A stretch of DNA of 64,000 bases from Colletotrichum lupini (GCF_023278565.1 NC_064676.1:1550001-1614000); one strand, 5' to 3'; shown: positions 1 to 12,795, counted from the stretch's first letter. Numbers and translations are program-made. Notes: generated by a model not told the origin, from the letters alone.

Positions 1-3000
1 CCAGCAGACGTTGGCGCAGGTACACGGAGTCGGTAAGGTCGACAAGCCTGGCGTGCCTGGCAAGGTATGGTGGTTTGGTACGGCTACGGGACCGCAGACG
101 CACGAGGAAAGGCGCGGGCGACCAACTGCGAGTGGTGGATAGAGCCAGGGAGACTCTGGAGCGTCCGGTGTCCAGAACCAGCGAGGCCGGCGTCTGTGTT
201 CATGCAGGATGACCAGCAGCGGTCGCGAGGTAGCTGTCAGGTACTGGCGGCGTACTGCATGTAGTGTGAAGGAAAGCAAAAAAGGTATGGATCTGGCGTC
301 TTGGTACGAGTACGTTGATGCGGGCAGCGGTGGCTGCAGCTGCAGACAGGGTGAAGCGGAGCGCGTTCGGGATAGCGTCTCTGGTTTTCTTGCGGATTGT
401 CTCGTCTTGTCTCGATTCTCGCGTTGATCGACCGAGGCGAGGAGATCAAGAGAAGGGGGCCGTGCTCGAATTTTTCTTGGTTGTCTTCTAATTATGATTG
501 CGGCTTTGCGGCCTTGCCCTCAAAAGTATGGTTATGCCCCTGGAATTGTTAAAATTCACTTTTTGTCCGCCCCTTGCGCTCGATCAGATGAGATTGAGAA
601 GAGAGATGGTGGGTGGGTGGGTGTTGTTGGACGTGTGATTGGCAGTGGTGCGTGGGTTGGAATTGGGCGGAATGATTGACACAGTCCGACTCCAGATCGA
701 TTAATTGGTTGCTCCGAGTGACGACAATGTATGGTTGACAGGCAAGACTCTTAATTCTGGGCGTTGATCTCTCTGCCCTTGGCTAGATCGGGGATGGAGG
801 AAGGATTTAGTCGATAAGGGGGGGTCAGGCAGAAAAATTGAGAGCAAGCCGAGAGAAAAGGGAAAGGCGATGGAAGCGCGGAAGACGTGGGAAGCCAAAA
901 GTCAGGCTCAGTCAGATTGATCCAGTTGCCCAGCGTCGCATTGACAGGTGAAAGAAAGGAAAGCGGCGGCGGCGGCGGCCCAAAGACAAACCCAAAGGGC
1001 GTTCAATCTTGAAAATGCGAGATGTATCCGTAGGTATTCGTATTCCATAAGGTAGCCCAAGCCAAGGCAGCAAGTCAGAAAGTATGTGTCAATGGGAAAA
1101 TGACGGACAGTCGGACAAAAGTGTATGACCTGAATTATTGATTGCGCTCCCTCATCTCACCGGAAGGTAATATTGGGTGGTCTGTCGAATAAGGTGGTGG
1201 TTGTGACTGAACATGGCGCAACGGCCGTATTATTAGCCCCAGAATGGTATTATTGACCCCCAAGCCCCCCCTTCTGCTGGGGAATGCGTCTCTGTTTTCG
1301 CAGTGTGCATTAAATCGTCTTGCGTGGTGCGGCGTCACCACTGGGATGGCTGCGCAATGCCGATTGCACATCAGACAAGATAGCAGGGACGCAAGGGCGA
1401 ATCATGTTCCGCCTGGCATGCTGCGTACGCAGGATGAAGGAGTCGAAGAACGCTGCTACCCAGGGGAATGGTACTGGATAAGACTGGATAAAAACGAGAC
1501 GAGGGAGGGATGAGTGCCGTATGACGATGGGCGTCCAACTTTGGCTTGCTCCTCGCCTGCACCCACTCTCAACTGCGTATTCGAAGGAACTTTTTGACGA
1601 TGACGAGGGCAACGAGGGTGAGATGGGTAAATTAAAGTGGAAGATGAACGGAAGGAAAAAGAAGATTCGCTCATCCACAGACCCGTACCTGTACGAATAA
1701 GCCCGCTGCCCAATGCTGAGATGCAGTGGAAGGTGTATCTTGCTGCAGTGGAAGTGCGATGGAAGGCTCCTGCCTGTGTCTGAAGTCGACCCCTCCAGGT
1801 GCAAATCTCGGTCCAGGTGCACGGGACCGAAAGAGTGGGGTAAATGACAGGGGCCGCCCGGGGCCAAAATTCGTGAGGAAGGAACGGGAGGTCACCAGTG
1901 ACGATAGCTTCAGAGTCCCGTCGCAACTGCCCTGCCTTGCGGGATAGGTACGTCGTCCTTCGTCACAATGGAAGGAAGGATTTTCCATAAATTTGATACT
2001 TGTCACACTTGTCAGCTTGAAACAGTCCAGTCAACTCAATCCCTCCTTCCTCTGCAAACAAATACCTAAACAAAAACAAGAAAGAGTAACTGCTAAACGG
2101 TAAACCACGTGTTATGGGCAAGCCGCAAAAACTCCAAAAAAAAAAGGGTTCAATTTTACCCCTGGCCCAAAGCTCCGGCAATTGACCAATCCCAACTGCA
2201 GTCTTTCAGCCCCCGCTTTTCCGGCCCGGTGCGGATACCAACAAGGGCCCTGTCCACTCGGTGGGAACAAGGGACGGGAATTCCATCCGAGGAATTGCAA
2301 TACAGAGAAGCTCGCAGCATCCAATTACTCAAGCCGAGAAGACAAAACCAGAACGCAAACAAACACGAAGGCGGCGGAAGAACGCGGGGTCGGACGCACG
2401 ACGCTGAAATCGCTAACAATAGAGAAGCTTTTCTTTCCCGGCAAACGTTCCGGGGTGCTCAGCTCCCGAAAGTCTTGACGGACTTGAGACGAGCTGAGCA
2501 AACCTACGCCAAGGACTAGGAGATCAATGGCAAACCTACCCCTCGTGTTTTACCACTGCTGCCAAAGTGGCTCTCTCAGTGGCGAATTCGGTCAATACGC
2601 TACTAAAGCTGGGTTCGATTAAATGTCGTTGGGTCGCACGAACGCCGGGGCAACACAGGTCGTTCTCGAAGGGTTCGAAATGGGTAATGAAGAATGAACA
2701 TTCAGGTAAACTCCAAGTTAAGCCCAACACCACAACATCCAGACGGGCGAAAGCAACTATATATCCCACGCCTCACCGAACCCTGCCGTGCCTACCCAGC
2801 ATGCGAGGGGTTACACACGATCTCCCTCCGAGTCTCGGTTCTGGTGCAGCGCCCGCCCGTCCCTGATTAACCTGTCTCTCATTTAGTCAGTCTGCATCAC
2901 ATCACACTTTGCTGCACCGATGGCACGCTGGCAAGGCCCCAAAGCCTAACGTAGTCGCCGCCCGAGTCCCGCGGTCTCATTGTGTCGTGCAGATTGACTA

Positions 3001-5327
3001 GTTTCGCGCCTGACGTCGTTTCCCACCCGCAAATTGTCTCATCGGCCAATGTTTATAGTTTGGAAGGGACTCGGGGACCTAGTGTATGAGAGAAGATTGC
3101 GCAAAAGGGAAATCGGGATCTGCAGAGGACGCTCCATCTTGCTAATGACTTGTATACTTCCTACAACATCTGTAGTGACATCTACAAACAGACTTGTCTA
3201 CAATGTTCCAAAGAAACAGAAACGTGCTAGTCGGAGCAGCCTCACTCAAGTGCCGAACTTTGGGGGTTCATATCCACCACACAGGCCACAGAGCCGAGTC
3301 GGCGCCTCGATAACCAAGAGGCAGGTTACATCTGTACCACAGCTCCCAGGCACCGCCGCGCCAGAGGAGACGAACGTGCAACATCACGCCGGCGACGTCG
3401 CACGTTACCCGGGTCGCTTGGGTAGCGAGTGGTACTTACCGCCACGAACGAGCGCAGATGTCTGTGCCTCGTGGCGAGACAAAACAACAAAAACAACAAC
3501 AACAATATTGACGCGGCGAAAGAGCTGAGAAACGATCATAATGTTAAATCAAAAGTGTGCTTACGTGCGAATACTCCTTGATTATACAGATAGTTGCAGT
3601 CGTGTTTTATGTCTCGCTACATTGTCGAATGGGGATCGGCGCTCGTTTGAGGTTCTTGTCTCTCTTGGAAAAGCAAGTAAATGGGCTGATGGCCATTGTA
3701 TGACTGCTTTTTCTCATGTTGTCTCTGGTCGCCTGACGATCGTTGAGGCAACTTGAACCTATGATCGAAACTTCTGGAAAGTGTGCGGATCGTCAGAGGA
3801 GCCATGGCATTAGTGACTGGTCAACTGCAATTTGATAGAAACTCTTGCATCGTAATGGTTACGATGTGCTTGAAATTTTGACTGGGTATAGGCTCGTCAG
3901 TCACTTTACACGCGGGGGTATATATCAAGAGATCCAATCGCACAGGGCACATGGTCACTTGGAAACATGCAAACAGTCACACAGATCAAGAGGAACAATT
4001 CATGAGGTGGCCGAAATTTCTCATTACCACGCCCTGACGAGGGCTCAAGCCAGGTCCAAGAGAACCAATCCACTAGGGATGATATTCCCAATCCGCCTAG
4101 GCTATATCGCAAAAGCAGGAACCAATGCAGAAAACCGCGTGAAAAAACAAGAGTTGCATCCTCCTAAAATTCCCAGAGACAAATGAGATCCGAAAGCATG
4201 TGGTGTGTTAAGTCGTTCAGTCTTGACATGCTTTGTTTGCTTGGGAGATTTTCCGTTTTTTTGGTTGTTGTTGAGTTGTTGATTTGGCAAGGCCGGAAGA
4301 GAAAGAGCGCAAAAGTCTGCTCCTTGTTGCGCTATTGAGAGATTGTACATGATCTTTTCCTCGGCCTGCCCTGGAGTCGGAGGCGGGCACATCCCGTACG
4401 TATCCTCAAGACATCCGTAATCTCAGAAAAATGATGGAAAGAAGACAAAAAACACAATCTGTTATGGTAGCTGGCACCAAACTCATGTGCCCCGGTATGT
4501 CTAATACCGTAAACGCCCAAAATCCGTTGTTCCCGATGGAGAGATGAGAGTTGTTGTTGGAGTTGCGCCGTCCCCCTGTAAATTGTCGTTCCCAAGTAAG
4601 CAGAGTAGTTGAAGAGTGGAACAAACTTGGTGCTGGGGTTGGTGTCTTTTTTTTTGTCATTGTTTTGTGTTTTTGTGTAAAATCAAAAGGTAACAAGTCT
4701 CTTCTCCGTTTCGACTTCCTCCTTTTTTCGCTCTCTGATGAGCCGTTTGAGCCGTTCCCTTACCACCTACGAGTGAACGTGGAGTAGAGTACTAGAGCTC
4801 AGAAGGGGGTAGACGCCAGTGATTGGTAAAATGGAGAGAGAGAAAAACCGCCCGGGCCCGGTATATCCTGTATTTGGGGGAATCTTTATTCCAGAAGATG
4901 CGGAAGAGAGTGTTGAAAGCAAGAAGAGCGGGAGGAGAGTGAATCTCGTTTGCGGGGGGGTATTAGTCCTCCTCGACTCCGGTAATCCACCAGAAAGGTT
5001 TATTCGGCCAACCTCGATGAGAAGTGGAGATGGGTTTTCAGAAAGAAAAGACAGCTCCCAAATGGTGACGTTTCCAATCTGGTGTGGGAGAGAGGGGAGA
5101 AAGTGACGTGCCGGCATGAAAAGCAGACCTCCGTGGGATCGCGGTTCTCAGACAACCTCCTATCCTTGTGATGCAAATCCGGAAGGCAAAGGACCAAAAT
5201 GACAAGAAAAATAACCGTGTTAAACGCCGTGACAGTACCATGATCGCTTTTGTACATGTGTTTTCTGGCTGTGTCTGGCCGAGAGTCAACTCAACCAACA
5301 AGACCAAAAAAAGTCAACCGAAACCTC
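1..5327. other. Intergenic sequence, no recognisable gene
   Basis: I find no coding region I can support here. Open frames exist but have no ATG-led coding character, no recognisable domain and no convincing intron joins. Two short simple-sequence tracts are visible: (GGC)n at about 963-979 and a CAA-rich tract at about 3483-3506. Purine-rich runs on the plus strand near 430-470 and 780-870 resemble the pyrimidine-rich leaders of fungal minus-strand genes, so the 5' end of a gene leaving the window to the left is possible. The first 66 bases read openly in more than one frame, but too little is present to call an exon. Confidence 0.5.
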
Positions 5328-6275
5328 TCAGACGGTCTTGGGTGTTCGCGCGTTGCTGTGGTCGATAACGTCGTCGAGGTGGTTGCACATGGCCACGAAC
5401 AGGTCAAAGAAGAGCTTGCTACCGCCGCGCTCCATCTCGGCTTGCATGGTTCCGCTCCTCTTGAAAGTCTTGCGACATCTGATGATCAGAGCGAGGTAGT
5501 GAGCGCGCAGCCGGGAGTCCGAGTCGGGGGTGTGGGCGTAGGCGTACTGGGCGGAGCGCAGGATGGTGCCGATATCAATACCGGACTGGAGACCCTGCTT
5601 GCGCAGAGCCAGGCGCTTGAGCTCCTCGAGCCCGTACCGCTCCGCAGCGCAGTAGATGACGGTGTCGCGGAGGATGTGTTGCCCGCAGCCCGAGACAAAG
5701 ATTGTTGCCTCACTCGCGGTGGTACCGGTGGTTGTCGATGTGGGAGTGGAGGGAACGGCGGCTGCGCGGCCGCCTCGGGGGGTGTTTTCGGGGTTGGGGG
5801 AAGTTTGGGGAGTTCCTCTGACGGCGTCCTCGAGCTCCCAAGAGTTGCGGTGCCTGTTGTGGACGAGGCGGGGGTAGTAGTCACCCTTGTAGAGGTACTC
5901 GAGGACGGAGGAGAAGATCTCGGGTTCTTCGTCGGGGAGGGATATTCTCTTGCTCTGCGACTCGAAGAACTGGCCTCGACAGGCGGCCTCGAAGAAGGGC
6001 GACTGGAAGAGGACGTCCTCGTGAGCAGCAAACAGTCGACCCTCGCGTCCCACGGTCAAGGTGACGATGGGTGAAGGGGCCACGGACTTGCCCGTCTTGG
6101 TCGGCAGCGGCGCGGGGGCGGCTGGTGGGGCCATGGCGGGCTTCTCGTTGACGGACTGCTGCATTTTCGATAGCTTCTGGTGATCCCGGATCGAGCTTGA
6201 CTTCTTCAGCCTGGACGTCTTGTCGACACGGACGTTGGGGTCTTGCGACCTGAAGGTACGCTTGAACAACGACAT
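5328..6275 (-). CDS. BTB/POZ domain protein
   Basis: Single-exon gene of 315 aa. Residues 1-65 are basic, then Ala/Pro-rich and probably disordered. A BTB/POZ fold starts near residue 68: a short hydrophobic strand, then G-R-E-G-R-L-F-A-A-H-E-D-V-L, S-P-F-F-E-A-A-C and the closing L-E-Y-L-Y-K-G-D-Y-Y-P motif near 125-135. A Thr/Pro-rich insertion (about 150-200) separates this from the rest of the fold (I-Y-C-A-A-E-R-Y-G-L-E-E-L-K-R-L-A). BTB proteins of this fungal type are thought to mediate protein-protein contacts, often as Cul3 adaptors; the partner here is unknown. No kelch, zinc-finger or MATH domain is present. The ATG precedes a basic N-terminus and no upstream in-frame extension looks coding. 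The antisense open frame at 5250-6074 is a shadow. Confidence 0.88.
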   Translation of the reverse strand: MSLFKRTFRSQDPNVRVDKTSRLKKSSSIRDHQKLSKMQQSVNEKPAMAPPAAPAPLPTKTGKSVAPSPIVTLTVGREGRLFAAHEDVLFQSPFFEAACRGQFFESQSKRISLPDEEPEIFSSVLEYLYKGDYYPRLVHNRHRNSWELEDAVRGTPQTSPNPENTPRGGRAAAVPSTPTSTTTGTTASEATIFVSGCGQHILRDTVIYCAAERYGLEELKRLALRKQGLQSGIDIGTILRSAQYAYAHTPDSDSRLRAHYLALIIRCRKTFKRSGTMQAEMERGGSKLFFDLFVAMCNHLDDVIDHSNARTPKTV

Positions 6276-6810
6276 GACGGTTGTGGTTTGCTAAGAGAGA
6301 GCGGGCGTTGTAGGCCCGAAGAAGTTGTTGTTGTTGCTGATGCTGATGTTGTTGTTCTGATTAAGGAATGACAACTCGAATGGGAAACGATAGAGTAAAG
6401 ACTAGGGAAGCTGAGACGATGGAGAGCGCGTTGCCCAGGGACCTTATATGTCTTTGTCTATGGGATGAGAAGACTTGTAGAGAGCGACGAAATGAGCGAA
6501 TAGAGGAGAGGGAGGAATGACGAAGTTGGAGGGGTGTTCGGATTGGAGGGGGGAGGGGGGGATAGAGCGAGAGAGAGAAGAGAGTGAGAGAAGTGAGGGA
6601 CGAGTGACACACAAAAAGATTGACTAGGGGTCCGGGGTGAGAGATGCCTCCTGTGGAAAGGGAATTCAGTAACGAACGACCCAAGGAGGTATTCCCAACT
6701 TGCAACTTTGCGACCCTTTTTTGGTTGTGGTTGAGGGGGGGAGGGGGAGAACAAGAGGGAAGAGGGGTGGATTGCGGAGGGGGGGCTTTCATATTTATAC
6801 CATCACGTTA
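6276..6810 (-). promoter_or_regulatory. Upstream region of the BTB gene with TATA-like box
   Basis: Read on the minus strand, this stretch is strongly C/T-rich, typical of fungal 5' leaders and core promoters. A TATAAATAT sequence lies at 6799-6791 on the minus strand, just upstream of the pyrimidine-rich tract. A (TTG)n/(CAA)n-type repeat occupies about 6323-6358, within the probable 5' UTR. The assignment rests on position and composition only. Confidence 0.4.
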
Positions 6811-9686
6811 AGTTGGTGATGTTCTTAGGCTGGATCTTTTCTTTGGCAGGGTATCATTGGCTGGCGTATTCCCAACCGCCGCATTTCTGGGTGGCGGCGG
6901 GAGGTGTGTTGCGTAGTGCGAGCCGCGTGTTTGATAGGACGAACACCAAGCACACCCGTCCCTACTGCCAGTTCCAAGTGATCACTGGCAAGTACTCGTA
7001 AGCACCATCTTCACGCCAGAAGGTACTTGGTGTTCAGCAGGCAGGGTAAACAACTGGCGCGCGTTGCTGACGCTTGAGAGGGAAACCTGGAACTGGTGCA
7101 AAGAGCTGAACGGCCATGAACGCTGTTGGGGCACATTACCAGCTGCGGACCGGGCAGACATGGACAGCCCAGGCAGCATCTCAGCCTAACCACGACCAAA
7201 ATGGAACGTCGGGGATGTCAGTGACTTCACCCGCGGTACTTGCCAACTGCCAGTCTGCCACTCAGCTTTCACCGTTGCAGACTGTTAGGCTCTCTCTTCT
7301 CTGTGCTTCACCAATGGAACAAGGACATGGAAGCAGTGAGTGACTTCAGCATGGCAGCAAGTACCTTACTCGCAAGTTGCAACGGCTCTATGACTGGACG
7401 GATACGCAATGGCAGACTGACACGAATGATTGTGGGAGGAATACGTATCTTTTCTCAGGGTATCCGCCATGGAACCGCCGCGCCTCCAACCGGGGAGTAG
7501 CCGCTAAGGCACCCGACACTTTCCCCTTTGCCTCAAGAGCCAGACCTAAACGTTAAGTCTAACTACCTATCTGAGGTACCTCGTTGTACAGCGTGTCTAT
7601 GCAAGTGCCAGAAGTACTTTGCAATAACACATGCCGGTACTTGTGGAGGCTCCCCTGGAACAAAACGGTCACCGGCCATCGGCCCTGGGCCCAGACCAGA
7701 AACCTCCCCCTCCCCTCCGTGCCTTCTCCGACCCCCCCGAGATTGGGAACGGGCCTCCCGGTGCGTTGGCAGACTGGATCTGAAGTACTTGGGTACCTCT
7801 GGGCAGGTATCTTTCTTCACCTCATGTTCTCAATTGGGCATGGCTCAGGTACATCCATCTTGTACCTCTTGTTCCTTCTCCCGAATCCGCCAAGAGACAA
7901 TCGGAAGGGTCCAAAGTCGGGAATGGCGGCCCAAGAAACCTCATCCCGAGACACCTCACCATCCTCGCATGCGCTGTCGTCAGGACCGCACGTGAGGTCA
8001 TCGCAACGCGGGGCTCCCTCAGTTGCGCGAGTCCTTGGTGGTTCTTCTCATTTCCCTCTTTCAGACTCGACACCTCAGGATTGTGTTACCTCCTGAACAC
8101 CTCGGGACATCATCTCAGGAGTCAAACGATACCTGCCCCATGGATCCCTCATGGACACCAGAAGAAGTCGCCAGAAGGCGGTCGACGACCCTTGGCACCA
8201 TCATTGGCTCGTTGCCCGGGTCATGAGCACCCATACCCTCATCAAAGTGCCCAACAACCTACCTTACCTAGATTCCGTGATCGATAAGGTATCCGACTGA
8301 TTCGGCCAAGCTGCCAACTCACTGACGGCTCGACATCTGCCCTTCCGGTTGGTGAGTTCGTCGTCTGGACATGCCGCCCACGGTTGCCATGGTTGCCATC
8401 TACTCTGTCCTCGCAGGATCGGGACTGCTCGAGATGCTGCACCCTCTGCACCTCTGCATCTCTCCCCTCATCGCCGCCTCCCCCGGATCGCCCAAGCTTC
8501 CGCCCTGCCACGCGGGATTGGATAGAGCCTCATGCTCTCTGCAATACTTGGAGACCTGAACTTGCGTGTAGGTGCCTTACCACGCAGTTCCTCCTCCCAG
8601 TTCAAGGCCTTTCCACGACTGAGAGCTCGCCAGCGTCTACCTTCTCTCCCCAGACTGCTTCACATTGGTCTCAGTAGCGCCGTCGTGAACGCATTCAGAC
8701 CTCACTGTCTCACTAGCCACAACCTAACTTTATTTCATCCAAACCACTCTGAACCCCATCCAAATTCAAACTCGCTCAAAGCCGCATGAACGACAATTCT
8801 CTTCCATAATCAGTCACCTACCTACGGATACCTCAGTCAGTTCTGACTTGCCAGGCCAGTCATGCCGTTGCTTCGGACTCAACTTCTAGAATCCCCCGTT
8901 CGGCTCGTCTCGACTCTCAACCCCTCCTCCTCCTTCTCAGCCCAACATCCCAGTATTGGTCTCTTTGGTCCATGGATCGATCCACGAACCCTTGCAACCA
9001 AACCCCTCCTCTTGCTCCCCCCTCCCACTTCCTCCTCGGACAAAATCACATCGTCGACTTTGCGTCCCTCTTCGAGATTGGCGTTTGCCGCTAGTCGGGC
9101 AGATTCAGGCACAAAACCACCGCCGCCAATCATCAAGAGCCACCGCGACCCCGTCCCGCTCGCTTGTCTGCCCCAATCCCTGCTCTCCGCCTGTCTTCAT
9201 CGTCGGTAAGCCCAGTGACCTGCATCACCGCCTCAACACCGCTCCTTGCCCCCAGCTCCATGATCCTTCCATCGCTCTTCCCCTCGCGTCCCGTCCCGTC
9301 AACGCCCATGATACCATTGCCTGCCAACCTTAGTCGTGGATTCCCCTTCCAAGTTCCCAGCAATCACAATTCATTCGTCAGACAGTGCCTCGGTCCCTGG
9401 AGATCTAGGAATTGCGTGTTGGAAGTCATAATGCTCTAGGTTATTTTGGTAATCGTATGTTCACCCTCCCTGGCATCTTGCCCTCCACCGCCTCGAGCGG
9501 TACACTACACCATCCTCGACTCCAGCCCGATGCATGCCTTATCAATCCTACATTCTGAGGCATCCGTCCACTGTACCTATCAACGACGCATGGCCAAGCC
9601 CGATGGAACCGGCCACCACCGCCGTGCTCACCGCCCGACGCCTGCCCCGTTCATCTCCGACAAGACCCGTCTAGACCGAAAGTCCC
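6811..9686. other. Long intergenic region, no recognisable gene
   Basis: About 2.9 kb between the BTB gene promoter and the 3' end of the membrane-protein gene. Overlapping open frames at 7528-8096 and 8862-9440 are Pro/Ser/Thr-rich without domains and read like chance frames in C/T-rich sequence. Short GGTACCT / GTACTTG-type words recur between about 7015 and 7870 (for example near 7023, 7575, 7638, 7784, 7791, 7848). No RNA gene was found. Confidence 0.5.
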
Positions 9687-10990
9687 TCAGTGGCCCGCCA
9701 CCGCAGCAGCGGCGGCAACCCGTCTCGTGTGGGCAGCTCGGGCCATGTTCTCGCGCATACCAACGAGACCGTACATGAATGCGTACACTAGTCGACAAGT
9801 CAGTATAATCTTGGTCAAAGTCACCAGGTACCAGAGGGAACCCACTGATGGGAGCAAGGATTACAAATCCAATCGACGATGCCACAACGGCCTCACGGGA
9901 TCCGACATTCTTCTCGTTCAGCCAGTAAAAGGCATCGGCGCCAGTCTCGACTTTGCCGATGGCTGCCCAACCGAGATAGAGACCCGCGAAGAAGATGACG
10001 CCCAAAGTGTGTGCGCCAACGCCCTGCCCGTTTCATTCGTGTCAGTGGATGTTTCTTGCCTCAGGTGCAAGGCAACTCACAAAGGGGCGCTTGATGCTGT
10101 TGAGCCAGAAGATCTCAATGAGAGAGACGGCTGATGTGATGCCGAAGAGGTTGATGATTACAAAGGCCTTGTACCAGCCCTTTCCGAAAATCTCCGTGAC
10201 TGAGATTAGGGTATTAGACCAAGTCAACATCAACAAGATGTCATGGCTTACAAGGTTCATGTGGCCCATTCTTGTGTGAGTCTTCCAAGCTGGTCCATTC
10301 GGATGCAAAAGCGTCTCCAATCATGTCGGCCATGGCGGAGCCTCCGGATGGCTGAGGCTTGGGGGGCTCTCCCGTGTTCTTGTCGTCGTGCTCCAAGGTA
10401 ACAAACCAGTAGATGACTGTGTTCATGAAGGTAAAAACAGTTGTGATGGTGTAGAACAAGGTGAAGTAGAACTGCTTGCGAAGACTGGCCATGTCGTAAG
10501 GCAGTGACAGGGTTCTCAATGCCCAGTACTCCCAGCCAGTACTGGTCTCCTCGATATGTGGATGATAGAGATGAGTGTAGGTCCAGCCCTAGGATTAATG
10601 ATCGAGGTCAGCAACAAGCCATAACTCAGAATTCCTACGCTGTAGGCTGACATACCAGTACAACCGCATGGTAGGCCAAGAGTAGAGAAAAGGTGACGAC
10701 GGAGAAGTCAAAGACCACTCGCCAGTCAGAGTAGGGAGACTCTTCTTTTCTCAGCTTGTAGTCAAGAACCGTAGCTCCGACTGCGGTCAGGTAAGCAACG
10801 ATACCACCTCGAACCCAGCACAAGTGGTTCTGGGAGAAGGATCGCCAGGGTGAATGGCATGCTCTTAGAAACGCAGGCTAAAGAAGTTAGGTTAATTGAA
10901 GCCGTGAATATGCCTAGCAATCGACAATCGAGCATACATGGTCTTGAACCTGGCCATAGGATGCCGGCGTGGGCAGGCCATGTCCATCAT
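9687..10990 (-). CDS. Six-exon multi-pass membrane protein of unknown function
   Basis: Six exons join into a 331-aa protein: 10990-10938, 10863-10656, 10588-10252, 10199-10081, 10023-9846 and 9787-9687. All introns are GT..AG, 57-75 bp, and the phases sum to an intact frame ending in TGA at 9689-9687. About six hydrophobic segments are visible, including one after the start of exon 2 (V-R-G-G-I-V-A-Y-L), F-D-F-S-V-V-T-F-S-L-L-L-A-Y, F-T-L-F-Y-T-I-T-T-V-F-T-F, I-N-L-F-G-I-T-S-A-V-S-L-I-E-I-F, H-T-L-G-V-I-F-F-A-G-L-Y-L-G-W and a last one before a basic, Ala-rich tail. A soluble loop of about 45 residues follows the third. The layout recalls the FAR-17a/AIG1-type integral membrane proteins, but I cannot confirm that family by eye. 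The start could also be the second of two adjacent ATGs (10987). Confidence 0.75.
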
Positions 10991-12105
10991 GGTAATCCGA
11001 TTGCCCGTGGAGCAACGGAGTGGTGACGGAGGCGTCCATCACGATGGCTTCTAACGGAGGCTAGGCAGGATACTGAAGAGAGGTCGTCGAAGTTTGGAAT
11101 CTGAGAGAGATGATGGTTTGGGTGCCCTGATAATGCTTGATCTACAGAAGAAGGCTGACGGCTTGTTGGCAAACACCAGGCAAAGAGCTTGAGAAAAAGA
11201 CTGAGAGAGGGATGTCAGGTCGAGGAGCGGGGGGATGCGATGGGATAACGTAGGACAGGGACATGTGGAATATTTCAGAAGGGACCTGCTGCCTTCCATC
11301 TGTCAGTGAAGCTGCGACTGCCGATGTTGGCTGTGACATCCAAAGAAGGAAGTCATGTCTGACATATGTGCCTGTCTCGTTCATCCACAATGGCGGAAGG
11401 AAGTGAGTGATCTGTGAAGTCCCGGTTGAGGTTTAGGAAGGAAGGTAACGGGCAGCGTCGGTTGTCAGTCAGTCAGGAAGACATTATGCGTGCCACTTGT
11501 GGTACATAAAAAGTGAGCTATTGATACCAGCGCTGTGACTTGATATTGGGAAACCCACGACGGGTGCTGGTGAGTTCTTATATTTAACTTGACCTGCGAA
11601 TATCCTAACTCCACCTATGGTGAGTAGGAGCTCATCGTGTTTGACTTGTAGCAAATTCCTGCAAGACGACTGGTATCCTATGCATGTTATGGTGTACATT
11701 TAACTCAATTGCTGCTTAAGCTGCAGGAATGCTTTGTATACCATGACTTCTGTGGTTCTCCCTACGAAGAAGATGCAGCTTGCAGCTTGGAGATGTTAGA
11801 TGACTCACTGGACCAGAGAGCTCCAAGCAGAAGGAGAATAAACGGTGGTCTGTGCACCACGCCCGTCTTGAGCCGACCGTTGGTGAGAACCGATAAGATA
11901 AGTAGAGTACGTACCTCAGGATCTCCATTGACACGTTCCACGTCTGCAAAACAGCTGGCCTGTGCTCTTGCTCTTGCTTCCAGCTTCATGGAAGGTGCGT
12001 TGCTGGCCAGAACTCAACTCCAAACTGACCATCACGACCCGAGACCTGCCACCACCGACGACGCTACCAACAACACCGCCCGCACTTATCAGAATCGCCG
12101 GAAAC
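10991..12105. promoter_or_regulatory. Divergent intergenic region between the membrane protein and SEC11
   Basis: About 1.1 kb separates the start codons of the minus-strand membrane-protein gene and the plus-strand SEC11 gene, so it should hold both promoters. I see no recognisable gene in it; the open frame from 11709 across the SEC11 start is a shadow. No specific factor site is claimed. Confidence 0.45.
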
Positions 12106-12795
12106 ATGTTGTCGAGTCTCGGAAACCCGCGCCAGGCAGCGTCACAACTGCTCAACTTTGCGCTGATCCTCTCGACTGCCTTTATGGTGTGCACATTGGC
12201 CTTCCCCAAAGAAGCTCTTGCTAACTCCAGTGGCAGATGTGGAAGGGTCTTTCCGTGATTTCCGATTCCCCCAGTCCGATTGTAGTCGTTCTCAGTGGTT
12301 CCATGGAGCCTGCCTTTCAGAGAGGCGATCTCCTTTTCCTTTGGAACCGCAACCTGATCCAGGAAACCGACGTTGGCGAGATCGTTGTCTACGAAGTCAA
12401 GGGCAAGAATATTCCCATTGTCCACAGAGTGGTTCGCAGATTCGGCTCTGGGTAAGCTACTCGTACACTCCGTCTCCCATTGCTTTCCTTGCTAACCGAG
12501 AGGCTCGTTATAGACCGGAAGCGAAGCTCCTTACCAAGGGCGACAACAACAACTCCGATGACACTGGTTCGTGGCTCCCTCCCTTCGAGTTCTCCGTGAT
12601 GTGAGTAAAGACTGATCCAAAGCAGAGCTCTATGCCAAGGATCAGGACTACCTTGTGCGCAAGGATATCATCGGCAGCGTCGTCGCATACATCCCCTTCG
12701 TCGGCTACGTTACGATCCTCCTTTCAGAATATCCGTGGTTGAAGACGGCAATGCTGGGAATAATGGGCTTGGTCGTGGTGCTGCAGAGAGAGTAG
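12106..12795 (+). CDS. SEC11: Signal peptidase complex catalytic subunit SEC11
   Basis: Exons 12106-12186, 12237-12451, 12514-12566 and 12626-12795 give 172 aa, close to the usual length of fungal Sec11. It is the catalytic subunit of the ER signal peptidase complex, which removes signal peptides from translocated proteins. An N-terminal membrane segment (about residues 15-33) runs into the conserved S-G-S-M-E-P motif with the catalytic Ser near 49. The conserved I-V-H-R-V (His near 90) and T-K-G-D-N-N (Asp near 109) follow; this is the Ser/His/Asp set of eukaryotic signal peptidase I, and a C-terminal hydrophobic segment is present. Intron 1 (50 bp) contains a GCTAAC branch-site-like word, and joining it places M-M-W-K-G-L-S in the expected conserved order. 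It is an essential housekeeping gene and appears fully intact. Confidence 0.95.

Noticed and set aside
1310..2006. Overlapping minus-strand open frames in the left intergenic region
   Set aside because: They are Pro/Ser-rich, overlap one another in different frames and contain no domain or splice structure.
3034..3528. 164-codon plus-strand open frame
   Set aside because: It has no ATG at its start, low-complexity Thr/Lys at its end from a CAA tract, and no recognisable fold.
5250..6074. Long plus-strand open frame
   Set aside because: It is the antisense of the BTB gene; its Val/Gly/Leu-rich translation is typical of a shadow and has no start context.
7528..8096. Two overlapping plus-strand open frames of 155 and 170 codons
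   Set aside because: They overlap in different frames in C/T-rich sequence, with no domain and no splice links to neighbouring frames.
11709..12224. Plus-strand open frame overlapping the start of SEC11
   Set aside because: It is in a different frame from the SEC11 exons, which splice into a complete, motif-perfect protein.
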